Shown: one piece after another, positions 1-8,370 of the stretch
Position numbering within the stretch: the stretch's first letter is position 1
How the letters are laid out: each line of letters opens with the position of its first letter
NCBI RefSeq assembly: GCF_902825325.1
Contig: NZ_CADEAR010000005.1
Coordinates: forward strand, 1-64,000
DNA: 64,000 nucleotides
Reading direction: 5' to 3'
Source: Brucella tritici
GTDB taxonomy: Bacteria > Pseudomonadota > Alphaproteobacteria > Rhizobiales > Rhizobiaceae
The notes under the pieces: model-generated
Seen by the model: only the letters and a program-made list of their open reading frames with translations
Database searches by the model: none
What the model was told of the DNA's origin: nothing
Program-made: the position numbers and the translations under genes

Positions 1-108
1 CAGCAAGGAAAGCCCGGAAAGGTCGCACTTGTCGCCGTCATGCGTAAAATGATCATCATCCTAAATGCTAGAATGCGGGACGCAAACGCAACGGTGCTTG
101 ACGCCTAA
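1..108 (+). mobile_element. IS110-family transposase, C-terminal end only (partial)
   Basis: The first bases are in frame with a stop at 106-108 and encode 35 residues containing GKPGKVALVAVMRKMIIILN, which I recognise as the C-terminal end of IS110/IS116/IS902-type transposases (transposase_20 domain, DEDD recombinases). The rest of the gene lies outside the window, so it cannot be told whether the element is intact. A strong hairpin terminator overlaps its end. IS110 elements lack ordinary terminal inverted repeats, so no boundary can be drawn here. Confidence 0.75.
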
Positions 109-122
109 CACCGTTGCTTTTT
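88..122 (+). terminator. Rho-independent terminator overlapping the transposase stop
   Basis: A perfect 9-bp stem (GCAACGGTG at 88-96, CACCGTTGC at 109-117) with a 12-nt loop runs into TTTTT (118-122). The left arm lies inside the last codons of the transposase and the stop codon is in the loop. Confidence 0.8.
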
Positions 123-165
123 GCATCAGCCTATGCTTGCACTCCTCGGCAAGGCTGGAAATGCT

Positions 166-330
166 CTAGAACAGCGATGCGATACTCTGAACGATTGCCC
201 AGCCTAGAAACGTTGCCGGTACGCTGAGTGCCGCAAGCATGATGCCGAGAAACACGTAGGCAGCCTCATTGGGCGAGCGCTTTGTTTGCTCCGGGGCCTT
301 GTGCCATTGAGCAGGTACACCATCGAACAT
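166..330 (-). CDS. Small single-pass membrane protein (54 aa), unknown function
   Basis: An ATG at 330 opens a 54-codon frame to TAG at 166-168. The start is preceded by a near-ideal Shine-Dalgarno, AAGGAGG, about 8 nt upstream on the minus strand. The product begins MFDGVPAQWHKAPEQ, has a short charged stretch (KRSPNE), then a continuous hydrophobic segment of about 25 residues (roughly 24-54) ending ASLF, so it should be an inner-membrane peptide with a cytoplasmic N-terminus. I do not recognise a family. The strong ribosome site and the gene-like composition are the reasons to call it real. It lies between an IS110 remnant and an AT-rich spacer, and its neighbours do not suggest a role. 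Confidence 0.6.
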   Translation of the reverse strand: MFDGVPAQWHKAPEQTKRSPNEAAYVFLGIMLAALSVPATFLGWAIVQSIASLF

Positions 331-654
331 TGTATAAATCCTCCTTCTCCCTCAATTTGATTATTGATGAGAAGGCGATATGTTCAAGTCAAAATAAATA
401 GATGTATTTATTGATGTTTTTATGTTAGAAGCAGCCCAATTCACGATGAGGAACATGTGAATATGCCGATCTTTGGACCTTAATTTGTGCTTATATATTT
501 GATAGAAAATAATTTTACTTTTGTACTGTAAGTATCGATATATCCGAAGTTTCAAAAATATCTGAAAACTCGTTTGGTGGCGAGTCTTCTCTGCGTCAAA
601 ATGGCACGCAATGGGTGGCCTGATTTTACCGGCCAAATTTGACTGATACTCGGC
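331..654. other. AT-rich intergenic spacer, no gene supported
   Basis: About 320 bases, clearly richer in A+T than the flanks, between the small membrane gene and the solute-binding gene. A 91-codon open frame exists on the minus strand, but it lacks a ribosome site and has an unlikely composition (many Ile, Lys, Tyr, His from AT-rich sequence). The 331-360 part holds the ribosome site of the small membrane gene. I see no convincing RNA or operator. Confidence 0.5.
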
Positions 655-1503
655 TCAATAAAAGCTGTTGGGAAAATAGCGCAGGTAGAGCTCAGTCAGC
701 GTGCCTTTCTGCTGCAATGCCTGGAGGGCATTGTTAAAGGCACTGACAAGGGAAGCGTTTTTCTGAGCAACTGCAATGCTAAGACCAGAACCAAGATATT
801 GTGGCGCAAGGTAGGGGCCAGCTGCGAAGGAGCAGCATGCATGACCTTCTGGGCTGTTCAACCACATGGAAAGTGACATGCCGTCGTGGAAAACAGCGCC
901 AACCTTGCCGCTCTTGAGGTCAGCGAGCATGAGTGAAGCATCCGCATAAGGCTTGGCCAGAGCTTGAGGAAAATAGCTTTTCAGCAATTGCTCATGAGCC
1001 GTGCCTGCGACCACGCCAACGGTCTTGCCCTTCGTGGCTAAAACTGGATCATCGTTGAAGGCATTTGCATTGGTCGTCGCAAATCGTGCAGGCAGTCGCA
1101 TATAGGACCGCGAATAGACGAACTGCCCCCGGTTCATTTCGGTTGGCTTCCACCCGGCTATGATGGCTTCTGCCTGTCCGCTAAGCAGTCGTTCTTCAAG
1201 TTCATTCCAGGGGACAGCTTCAATCTGACAGATATCGTCGACACCCAGTTGACGGCAAAGGGCTTTGGCAAGGTCGACATTATAGCCTGCAAGTTGGCCC
1301 TGATCGCCCAGCATGTTGAACGGGGGGAAGTCGACGGTTGTAATGAATCTCAGACGGTTGAGCGCTTGCAGGGACGGCAATGGCAGGCGCTCCTTCTGGT
1401 TGATAAAGGAGGGAGCTTCCGGCTGTCTGTCTGAAGCCTGAGCACCATGAACGCCACATGCAAATACCAGCGCGATCAGCAGTCTTGGAAGGTAGGATTT
1501 CAT
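655..1503 (-). CDS. Periplasmic solute-binding protein (amino-acid ABC type, SBP_bac_3)
   Basis: The product is 282 aa from the ATG at 1503. An upstream extension exists, but starting at 1503 places a clean signal peptide first (MKSYLPRLLIALVFACG..AQA). The mature part follows the family 3 solute-binding pattern: FITTVDFPPFNMLGD near the start, then GYNVDLAKALCRQLG, EAIIAGWKPTE and a C-terminal helix ending in YLRYFPNSFY. Such proteins capture polar amino acids or related molecules in the periplasm, but no permease or ATPase gene is nearby, so it is an orphan binding protein or a sensory one. It is divergent from the MshEN-glycosyltransferase across an AT-rich 227-bp spacer, so the two may share regulation. 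The ligand cannot be inferred. Confidence 0.8.
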   Translation of the reverse strand: MKSYLPRLLIALVFACGVHGAQASDRQPEAPSFINQKERLPLPSLQALNRLRFITTVDFPPFNMLGDQGQLAGYNVDLAKALCRQLGVDDICQIEAVPWNELEERLLSGQAEAIIAGWKPTEMNRGQFVYSRSYMRLPARFATTNANAFNDDPVLATKGKTVGVVAGTAHEQLLKSYFPQALAKPYADASLMLADLKSGKVGAVFHDGMSLSMWLNSPEGHACCSFAAGPYLAPQYLGSGLSIAVAQKNASLVSAFNNALQALQQKGTLTELYLRYFPNSFY

Positions 1504-1730
1504 GGCCCGATTTTGCTCCGTTTCCCTATAATTTCGCGTTAACTGAAAAATTGAGCGACGAGCAATATTCAACGAAGGTTCAATGAAAATAAAGGTTGCA
1601 ATTCTTTTACAGTATAATACCTTCCGATTGTAATTTTACCGCAATAATCATCTAATAAAACTGGCGGTAAATAATATATAAGTAAATTAATAAAACATAA
1701 CATATGAGTATTCAGTAGTTCGGGGGTGCT

Positions 1731-3611
1731 ATGAGTAGCGGATCGATTGCATTCGATCTGGAGATATGCAGTGCCATATCAGCCAGATTGGAACAATGTG
1801 GCGTGTCTAGAGATGCGTTGTTGGCGGCCTATAGTGCGGCCACTCACCATGGAACATCTTATTGCGTGGAATTGGTTCAGCGAGGTGCCGTCGCAGAACC
1901 CATCATTTATGAAGCTATTGCCGATCTTCTCGGACTGGAATTCACAAACGAGGCCTTACCGTCTCGCATTTTCGTTTCGGGCGAAGAGAAACCATCGGCT
2001 TTCGTTGAGGTCGGGCAGGTTATAGTGCTCGGTGCAGACGGAGGTAGCTACCTCTACATTGCGCCATCGGAAAGCCGTATCAGAACGCTTCGAGATCATA
2101 TTCTTGCGTCACCGCAGTTGAAGAACCGGATACGTATCTGCACGCCGACACTTTTGAAACAGATCATGCGGCAACGACATCAGAAGGATCTGATAGCAAG
2201 GGCCCATGAAATGACGCCGCAGTCACTTTCGGCTGCACGCGTTCTGGATACGCCGCAGGCATTTATCATTGCCATGGCACACTACGCGGTCTTCGCCTGC
2301 ATGTACAATTGGCCGGGGATCACTCTTCTGGTGCTCCACGTTGCGCTGTCGGTATTCTTCTTCGGTTGCGTGATGATCCGTTTGTTCGCGGCTGTTGCCG
2401 GGCAACGATTGAAGTTCCTTGAGATCAGGAAATCCAAGCCACGCGATTTACCGAACTATTCTGTTCTGGTTCCACTCTATCGCGAGCAGGACGTGGTTGG
2501 TCAGCTCATCTCGAGCCTGAAGCGATTGAACTGGCCAGCCAGTAAACTCGACATCAAGCTTGTCTGCGAAAAGGACGACTTCGATACAATATCGGCGATA
2601 CGTCGTGAGCAGCTTCCATTAAATTTTGAATTGGTCCTGGTGCCGTCCGGTGGCCCAAAGACAAAGCCAAAGGCGCTCAATTACGCATTGCAGTTTGCAC
2701 GCGGCGAGATTGTTGCGGTCTTCGATGCGGAGGATCGTCCGCACCCCGATCAGTTGCTTGAGGCGTGGCAGACTTTTCAGGCGGAGGGCGACAAGCTGGC
2801 CTGTGTGCAGGCGCCCCTCATTATCGGAAATTTCCGTCATAATTTGCTGACGCGAATGTTTGCCTTTGAATATGCCGCACTTTTCCGCGGGCTCTTGCCG
2901 TGGCTTGCGTCTCGTGGGCTTGTCATTCCGCTCGGCGGTACATCCAATCATTTCCGCCGATCTTGCCTGGAACAAGTTGGCGGCTGGGATGCCTATAATG
3001 TCACGGAAGACGCCGATCTCGGTGTGCGGCTCGCTCGATTTGGCTATCGCATTGGCGTCATCACGCGTGGAACTATTGAGGATGCACCCGTGAACTATGA
3101 TGTCTGGCGCAAGCAGCGAACACGCAGGCTCAAAGGCTGGATGCAGACATGGCTCGTTCACGGACGCCAGCCGCATAACACTTGGCGCGAGCTCGGCTGG
3201 TTCAGATTTTCCGTCAATCAGATCTACACATTAGGCATAATCAGTTCGGCGCTTCTACACCCGCTCATGCTGGCCATGTTCGCAATCTTGCTGACCAGCA
3301 TGTTGTTCGGCCCCCTGACGACACATGGTATCTGGTTGTTGGGGATCGATGTGACGAACATATTGCTGGCTTATCTGAGCTTTTATCTTCTGGGCGCGAG
3401 AACGATGGAGCCAACGGAGTTGGGAGGTTATGCATACCTGTTCTCAATCCCGATATACTGGGTGTTGATTTCGATCTCGGCCTGGCGCGCACTATGGCAG
3501 CTGGTGCGTGTGCCTCATCTGTGGGAAAAGACGCCGCACCAGCCAAGTTTGTTTTACATTTCCGGGAATGACGAGGTGAGAAATGTAGAACCACGCCCGA
3601 TGATCGATTGA
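1731..3611 (+). CDS. Membrane family 2 glycosyltransferase with N-terminal MshEN-like domain
   Basis: This 626-aa protein has three parts. Residues about 15-75 resemble the GspE/MshEN N-terminal fold ([17 protein letters not shown] then LLGLEF), a domain that binds cyclic di-GMP in MshE and NfrB. Two membrane helices follow at about 177-222. The cytoplasmic GT2 domain spans about 240-475 with FDAED (331-335) as the metal/UDP-sugar DxD region, TEDADL (425-430) as the catalytic-base region, and QRTRRLKGW (462-470) in place of the usual QxxRW of processive synthases. Several helices (about 495-595) close the protein. It probably builds or extends a surface polysaccharide at the inner membrane. 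The ribosome site GGGGGTG lies just before the ATG. Its end overlaps the convergent ppk2 gene by 58 bp. c-di-GMP binding is inference. Confidence 0.82.
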   Translation: MSSGSIAFDLEICSAISARLEQCGVSRDALLAAYSAATHHGTSYCVELVQRGAVAEPIIYEAIADLLGLEFTNEALPSRIFVSGEEKPSAFVEVGQVIVLGADGGSYLYIAPSESRIRTLRDHILASPQLKNRIRICTPTLLKQIMRQRHQKDLIARAHEMTPQSLSAARVLDTPQAFIIAMAHYAVFACMYNWPGITLLVLHVALSVFFFGCVMIRLFAAVAGQRLKFLEIRKSKPRDLPNYSVLVPLYREQDVVGQLISSLKRLNWPASKLDIKLVCEKDDFDTISAIRREQLPLNFELVLVPSGGPKTKPKALNYALQFARGEIVAVFDAEDRPHPDQLLEAWQTFQAEGDKLACVQAPLIIGNFRHNLLTRMFAFEYAALFRGLLPWLASRGLVIPLGGTSNHFRRSCLEQVGGWDAYNVTEDADLGVRLARFGYRIGVITRGTIEDAPVNYDVWRKQRTRRLKGWMQTWLVHGRQPHNTWRELGWFRFSVNQIYTLGIISSALLHPLMLAMFAILLTSMLFGPLTTHGIWLLGIDVTNILLAYLSFYLLGARTMEPTELGGYAYLFSIPIYWVLISISAWRALWQLVRVPHLWEKTPHQPSLFYISGNDEVRNVEPRPMID

Positions 3612-4498
3612 TCCTCGGCCCCGATTGCCTGTAGGTCTCGGCCTTCATAGGGCAATGTCAAAAGGATGCGCCGGATTGCAGCCAGTCTGGCGCGCCTCTT
3701 GTCATTGGAGCGAATGATCGTCCAGGGTGAGTAGCCCGTATCGGTCCTCTCGAGCATAGTGTGCAAGGCGTCGGAATAATCATTCCAGCGGGAAATGCCT
3801 GCCACATCCATCGGTGAGAATTTCCAGTTCTTGAGCAAGCTATGGCGGCGCTCGTGAAAGCGCTTGAGCTGCATTTCCTGACCGATATCCAGCCAGAATT
3901 TGAAAAGGTGGATGCCATCCGTAACGATCATGCGCTCGAAATCTGGTGTTTCGGTCAGGAACGTTTCAAGCTGCGTCGGAGTGCAGAAACCCATCACCCG
4001 TTCCACGCCAGCACGGTTGTACCATGAGCGGTCGAAGGTAACGAACTCACCGGCTGTTGGAAAATGCGCGACATAACGCTGGAAGTACCATTGCCCCTGT
4101 TCAGTTTCGGTTGGCTTCGGCAAGGCGACATTGCGTGCGGTTCTGGGATTCATGAACTCGCGGATTGTAAAAATGGTGCCGCCCTTGCCAGCAGCGTCCC
4201 GGCCCTCGAAAACGCTGATGACGCGTCCGCCCGTCTCTTGAAGCCAATATTGCAGTTTGACGAGTTCAATCTGAAGCCGCTCCAGCGTTTCTTCATATTC
4301 GTCCGACTTCATCTTGGAGGGATAGGGGTATCCGCCTGATTGCAATGCGTTGTCATCGATCCATTTCGGCAGCTTCGGATCGTTTATGTCAAACGACTGC
4401 GCCTCACCTCCAATTTTCAGCTTGATTGGCTTGTCGCTTGATTTTGCCTCGTCTTTTTTGTCTTTCTTTTTGTTAGCTGTCTTCGAACTGTCACCCAC
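3554..4498 (-). CDS. ppk2: Polyphosphate kinase 2
   Basis: A 314-aa PPK2 enzyme, which transfers phosphate between inorganic polyphosphate and nucleotides (usually ADP/ATP or GDP/GTP) in the cytoplasm. After a Lys-rich disordered tail (residues 1-25) come the Walker A motif [10 protein letters not shown] (98-107) and the lid/Walker B region [14 protein letters not shown] (155-168), both diagnostic. The length fits a single-domain class I PPK2. The gene ends inside the 3' end of the convergent glycosyltransferase (58-bp overlap), so transcripts of both could form a duplex there. It is divergent from the PhoR-like kinase with a 113-bp spacer, a suggestive phosphate-metabolism context, but I see no Pho box (repeated CTGTCAT) between them. 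Confidence 0.93.
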   Translation of the reverse strand: MGDSSKTANKKKDKKDEAKSSDKPIKLKIGGEAQSFDINDPKLPKWIDDNALQSGGYPYPSKMKSDEYEETLERLQIELVKLQYWLQETGGRVISVFEGRDAAGKGGTIFTIREFMNPRTARNVALPKPTETEQGQWYFQRYVAHFPTAGEFVTFDRSWYNRAGVERVMGFCTPTQLETFLTETPDFERMIVTDGIHLFKFWLDIGQEMQLKRFHERRHSLLKNWKFSPMDVAGISRWNDYSDALHTMLERTDTGYSPWTIIRSNDKRRARLAAIRRILLTLPYEGRDLQAIGAEDQSIIGRGSTFLTSSFPEM

Positions 4499-4611
4499 GG
4501 CAATTCCCTTTCGTTTATATCAAAGCATGATATGGGCTGTTTGGAAGCCGCGTAAAGGACGTTCGAACATTTCCGGTTAAAGTCGATGCCACAACCGCAG
4601 AAGGAAGCAGC

Positions 4612-5904
4612 ATGAGCGAGGCAGGCAACCATACCGATCCAGAACGACCGGCTGAGAAGTCGATTTTTGAACCGCTTCTCCGGGTCAAGGGCATTTTGAT
4701 TGCCAGCATGGTTCTTGCCGTCTGCGTGCTGGCTCTTGATCTTCCGTTCTGGTTTCGCGCTGGTCTGTTGGCCGTTGTCGTGCTCGGCGCGGTCTGGCTC
4801 GCAAGCGAAGTTGCAAGCACAGAACCAGACGACGTGCCAGTAAAGAATATAGTGCCTAACGAAATGGCGGGCGTGTCCGGCGAGCGTCTGGCCGATCTCC
4901 TGACCGACCCGATGGTCATCTTCGATCACAGCGGCACCGTGTTGTTCACCAATTCTGCGGCCATCGAAGCATTCCAGTCATTGGAAACCGGCACAGCGCT
5001 CTATCTGCGGTTTCGTGCGCCGGAAATGCACGCGCTTATTCAAGGCGTGATCGCAGATGGCGAAGCGCGAAGCATTGAGTATTTTGAGCGCGTCCCGATT
5101 GATCGCTGGTTCAAGGCAATGGTCAAGGCTTTGCCGGGCAAGGATGGAAGACCTGAGCTTTTTGTTCTGCTGTTTCGCGACCAAAGCGAGACGCGTCGCA
5201 TTGATCGTATGCGTTCGGACTTCATCGCAAATGCGAGCCACGAACTGCGCACGCCGCTGGCCTCGCTACGCGGGTTCATCGAGACGTTGCAAGGACCCGC
5301 TCGAAACGACACGGCTGCTCGCGACCGCTTTCTGGATATCATGCAGAAGCAGGCCGAACGCATGTCGCGCCTGATCGACGATCTTTTGTCCTTGTCGCGT
5401 CTCGAAATGCGGGCGCATCTGACGGTCAATGAATGTGTCGATATGACCTCCATTCTCAATCATGTTGCCGATACGCTGACGCCGTTAGCGGCTGGTCTGG
5501 ATATCAGTATCGAGCGTCAATTGCCGGATCATTCCGTGAATGTTACAGGCGCACGTGACGAACTCATTCAAGTGTTCCAGAATCTCGTTGAAAATGCTTG
5601 CAAATATGGGCAGGCGGGCAAACGTGTCATCGTAAAGCTCGATGAAGACGACAGTGGCAGTTCGCCGGAAGTCGTTGCATCCGTTCAGGATTTTGGCCCA
5701 GGTATCGCCGCTGAACATTTGCCACGTCTGACGGAACGTTTCTACCGGATCGACGTGGAGACAAGCCGGGCTCAAAAGGGTACGGGCCTTGGGCTTGCGA
5801 TCGTCAAACACATCCTCGCGCGCCATCGCGGTCGGCTGGTTGTTCGCTCACAATTGGGCGAAGGATCGACCTTTACTGTGCGCCTGCCAAAGCGAGCGGC
5901 GTAA
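4612..5904 (+). CDS. PhoR-like sensor histidine kinase
   Basis: A 430-aa inner-membrane kinase. Two membrane helices (about 28-66) are joined by a very short loop, so there is essentially no periplasmic sensor domain, as in PhoR. A PAS domain follows (about 90-185), then HisKA with SHELRTPLASLRG carrying His210, and HATPase_c with the N box NLVENACKYG, the G1 box FGPGI and the G2 box GTGLGLAIVKH. Ribosome site AAGGAAG lies before the ATG. PhoR normally sits with pst genes and phoB; none is in the window, so this is either phoR separated from its operon or an orphan paralogue. The PPK2 neighbour favours a phosphate-related signal, by inference only. Confidence 0.85.
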   Translation: MSEAGNHTDPERPAEKSIFEPLLRVKGILIASMVLAVCVLALDLPFWFRAGLLAVVVLGAVWLASEVASTEPDDVPVKNIVPNEMAGVSGERLADLLTDPMVIFDHSGTVLFTNSAAIEAFQSLETGTALYLRFRAPEMHALIQGVIADGEARSIEYFERVPIDRWFKAMVKALPGKDGRPELFVLLFRDQSETRRIDRMRSDFIANASHELRTPLASLRGFIETLQGPARNDTAARDRFLDIMQKQAERMSRLIDDLLSLSRLEMRAHLTVNECVDMTSILNHVADTLTPLAAGLDISIERQLPDHSVNVTGARDELIQVFQNLVENACKYGQAGKRVIVKLDEDDSGSSPEVVASVQDFGPGIAAEHLPRLTERFYRIDVETSRAQKGTGLGLAIVKHILARHRGRLVVRSQLGEGSTFTVRLPKRAA

Positions 5905-5907
5905 GCT

Positions 5908-7035
5908 TTATCGAAATTTGCGTAGCAACCGCCATTTCAGTGGACGCAGTTTTTTATAGAACGGCGTCGCGCGCATTCTTTCCAGCGCATGGGCGAGGAT
6001 AAGAGATATGCGTCCTCGAAGTGTGAGCGGGCGAATATAGTCGCGCAAGAACGTCGTCTGGTCGCAGAGCTCGGTTTTCCAAGGCTCGTCGCCGTAGCCA
6101 AGATCGAAACAGGTGTAATCCTGCGCCTTCAGTTCTGATAACAGGCGCAACATCAGTAGTTTCCCCGGCGAGAACCTGCCCCAGTCACCGTTTTCGAACG
6201 TTGTAATCATCGCACAATAGTGGCCCTTACGGACGATGCTCCACATCGTGGCCAATATTGTTTCACCAACTTTCAGCGCCGAAAGATGCAAGGCATCACG
6301 CTGGGCAAGCTCCTTCGTCGCCGCTTCGAAAAAACGACGCTTTTCGGGATGGGCATCGAAACCAGGAACCATGGTTTCTTCAAAACGTCGCTGTTTCTGG
6401 CGCAACATGACGTTCAGAACCAATTGTCTTTCATCTGCGTTCTGCGCGATAAAAAACTGGTATCCTTCCATCCGCCGAAGCGCTCGGTCGTGTTTCTTTA
6501 AATTGCCGATACTTCGTATGGAGCGTTCTATCTCGTCCAGGGGACGTGTCAGGGAGATGGCATGTGCAGATGCGCCTGAAGGCAGGTTTGTCACCAGCCA
6601 TAGATGATTTGCAGAGCCTTCAATGCGCTCCGGCATTTTGCAGAGCGCAATGACATCATGCGAGGGGACTGCTGCGATAACAGCGTTGAGGATAAGTGCT
6701 GCCGTTTCGTGTGAAAGCTTCGCTGCTGCTGGAAACACGATGGGCGCGTTATAATCGCTCACGCCGTCATCGATGAATGAAAGCACCCTGGAACCGTAGA
6801 TACGTGTAACAGAAAGCGGCAGAAAGAGAAGTGGAGTGCCATCGGACTGGCGAACCTCAGTCAGGCATAGCTGCACTCCGGGTTTCTGCCCGTAGGTTGT
6901 TTCCCAAGCTTTCAGGAATGATTTGGACTGAAAGACAAAGAATGCGGCGCCGGTTCTGTCATCGGCATCTGGCCAGTCGGCGGATAGCTGTCCCGTACTG
7001 CTAAAAACTCGAATGTCAAAATTATTGGTCAGCAT
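5908..7035 (-). CDS. GNAT acyltransferase, CelD/BcsL-like (Acetyltransf_6)
   Basis: A 375-aa cytoplasmic protein of the FemAB-like GNAT group annotated in rhizobia as CelD, involved in cellulose or exopolysaccharide synthesis. Supporting features are the N-terminal QSKSFLKAWETTYG, LFLPLSVTRIYGSRVLSF followed by DYNAPIV, and the C-terminal acyl-CoA fold with VGETILATMWS, FSPGKLLMLRLLSEL and FDLGYGDEPWKTEL. It begins the polysaccharide locus and most likely acylates a sugar or nucleotide sugar. It is convergent with the sensor kinase, only 3 bp away. The acyl donor and acceptor cannot be read from the sequence. Confidence 0.8.
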   Translation of the reverse strand: MLTNNFDIRVFSSTGQLSADWPDADDRTGAAFFVFQSKSFLKAWETTYGQKPGVQLCLTEVRQSDGTPLLFLPLSVTRIYGSRVLSFIDDGVSDYNAPIVFPAAAKLSHETAALILNAVIAAVPSHDVIALCKMPERIEGSANHLWLVTNLPSGASAHAISLTRPLDEIERSIRSIGNLKKHDRALRRMEGYQFFIAQNADERQLVLNVMLRQKQRRFEETMVPGFDAHPEKRRFFEAATKELAQRDALHLSALKVGETILATMWSIVRKGHYCAMITTFENGDWGRFSPGKLLMLRLLSELKAQDYTCFDLGYGDEPWKTELCDQTTFLRDYIRPLTLRGRISLILAHALERMRATPFYKKLRPLKWRLLRKFR

Positions 7036-7148
7036 AAAAGTCTTTCAGAAACCCCCAGTTTGGGAAATTTCAATTATGTAAGTGCACCGAATCTCATTTT
7101 ATAGTTGAAGTGTTTAGTAGATTTGAAACCTAAGGAAACTATGAAATG

Positions 7149-7224
7149 CTAGTGGTCTGATTCCGACATTTGCGTCCCTCTGATACAGGCGCCGAGCAAA
7201 TGTCGAAATCGCAAAGACCACTAG
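7149..7224. repeat. Palindromic intergenic element 1 (CTAGTGG..CCACTAG)
   Basis: The two ends form a long imperfect hairpin. CTAGTGGTCT plus CGACATTTGC on the left pair with GCAAATGTCG plus AGACCACTAG on the right, with short internal bulges and a central loop near 7172-7195. It lies in the spacer between the CelD-like gene and the GT2 gene and has the same outer arms as the next element. It looks like a small mobile or REP/MITE-type palindrome rather than a terminator, since no T-run follows. Confidence 0.7.
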
Positions 7225-7237
7225 TAACTTTATGTAT

Positions 7238-7315
7238 CTAGTGGATTTTGCGAATTTGACGTTTGAAACAGCGTCTCATTCAGTCGGGATTCGAACGTCA
7301 AATTCAATCCACTAG
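7238..7315. repeat. Palindromic intergenic element 2 (CTAGTGG..CCACTAG)
   Basis: CTAGTGGATT and AATTTGACGTT on the left match AACGTCAAATT and AATCCACTAG on the right, giving arms of about 25 nt around a loop near 7264-7290. Total length (78 nt) and outer 7-mers are the same as in the element 13 bp upstream, but the inner sequence differs, so the two are diverged members of one family. It ends about 60 bp before the GT2 start and would fold in that gene's leader if transcribed. Confidence 0.7.
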
Positions 7316-7374
7316 CTTGACTAACTTCTGCCAATTGATCGCTTCGCATGTGCTTTCTCGCAAATAGGGCAATG

Positions 7375-8370
7375 ATGTCTGTTTCGATTATCATCAAGAC
7401 TTTGAACGAGGAAAAGCGTATCGCCGAGGCTGTGGAGAGCGCCTTGAGGGCTTTGCCTGGCGGAAAGGTGGAAGTTATCGTAGCGGATAGCGGGTCTAAA
7501 GATCGCACGATAGAAATCGCGCGAACCTATCCGATCAAGGTCGTGCAGATCGAGCCCCCCGCGCAAGCCAGCTGCGGTCTCGGCCCGCAACTGGGCTTTC
7601 AGTATTCAACACAGCCCTATATCTGTCTGATCGATGGCGACATGATAATCGAGCCGGATTTTTTGCCGGCAGCGCTCGATTATCTCGACAAGCACCCGGA
7701 TGTCGGTGGCGTGACTGGTCATGTCGTGGACCAGATTCTGGAAAGCCTGGAGTTCCAGCGTCGTGCGAAGCGGCATTCGCCGGAAGCGCGAACAGGTGAT
7801 ATCGACCGCATGAATGGCGGCGGACTTTACAGGCGCAGCGCGATTGAGCAGGCGGGATATTTTTCAGACCGCAATCTTCATGGCCATGAAGAGTTTGATG
7901 CGGGTGTCCGCCTGCGCAGCAATGGCTGGAAGCTCTATCGCCTGGATCGGCCTTTTGTGCAGCATTTTGGCTATACGATGAACGCCTACAAGCTTCTGGT
8001 TCGCCGCTGGAAAAGCAAATATCTGCGTGGAACCGGTGAGGTGTTGCGCGCTGCGATAGGGCAACCGCATCAGAAAAATCTGTTCCGTGAACTGCCGGAA
8101 CTACGGCTTTGGGGTGCAGTCTATCTTTGGTGGCTGGCAATCATAGCAGCTCTTGTTTTTCTGCCGGGATGGCCGCTGGCAATTCTGACAGCCGCGGTAA
8201 TTGCCGTGGTTCCATTTGTGGCAATGTCGGTCCGGTCGCGTAGTATAGAGCTTGGTGTCTATGCGGTGGTGGCATGGATATTCCACGCAGCAGCCCTACC
8301 GCTCGGCTTTTTTCAGCCGCGCCGCAAGCCTACAGACTGGATTGAAAGCAAGGTTATAAGAGAGCCTTGA
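7375..8370 (+). CDS. Family 2 glycosyltransferase with C-terminal membrane helices
   Basis: I use the second ATG of the ATGATG pair at 7372-7377, giving MSVSIIIKTLNEEKRI and 331 aa; a start at 7348 is open but adds an unlike-family extension. The GT2 core shows SVSIIIKTLNEE (nucleotide binding), ADSGSKDRT, LIDGDM as DxD and GGLYRRSAIEQAGYF followed by GHEEFD as the catalytic acidic region. Three hydrophobic segments in the last 85 residues should anchor it to the inner membrane. The stop overlaps the next start (TGATGA region at 8368-8372), so it is translationally coupled to the glycosidase. It probably adds a sugar to the exopolysaccharide repeat unit. Confidence 0.85.
   Translation: MSVSIIIKTLNEEKRIAEAVESALRALPGGKVEVIVADSGSKDRTIEIARTYPIKVVQIEPPAQASCGLGPQLGFQYSTQPYICLIDGDMIIEPDFLPAALDYLDKHPDVGGVTGHVVDQILESLEFQRRAKRHSPEARTGDIDRMNGGGLYRRSAIEQAGYFSDRNLHGHEEFDAGVRLRSNGWKLYRLDRPFVQHFGYTMNAYKLLVRRWKSKYLRGTGEVLRAAIGQPHQKNLFRELPELRLWGAVYLWWLAIIAALVFLPGWPLAILTAAVIAVVPFVAMSVRSRSIELGVYAVVAWIFHAAALPLGFFQPRRKPTDWIESKVIREP

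Noticed and set aside
361-636. 91-codon open frame on the minus strand
   Set aside because: AT-driven composition, no ribosome site, no family likeness; treated as spacer.
4499-4611. Pho box between ppk2 and the PhoR-like gene
   Set aside because: No pair of CTGTCAT-like repeats could be found in the spacer.
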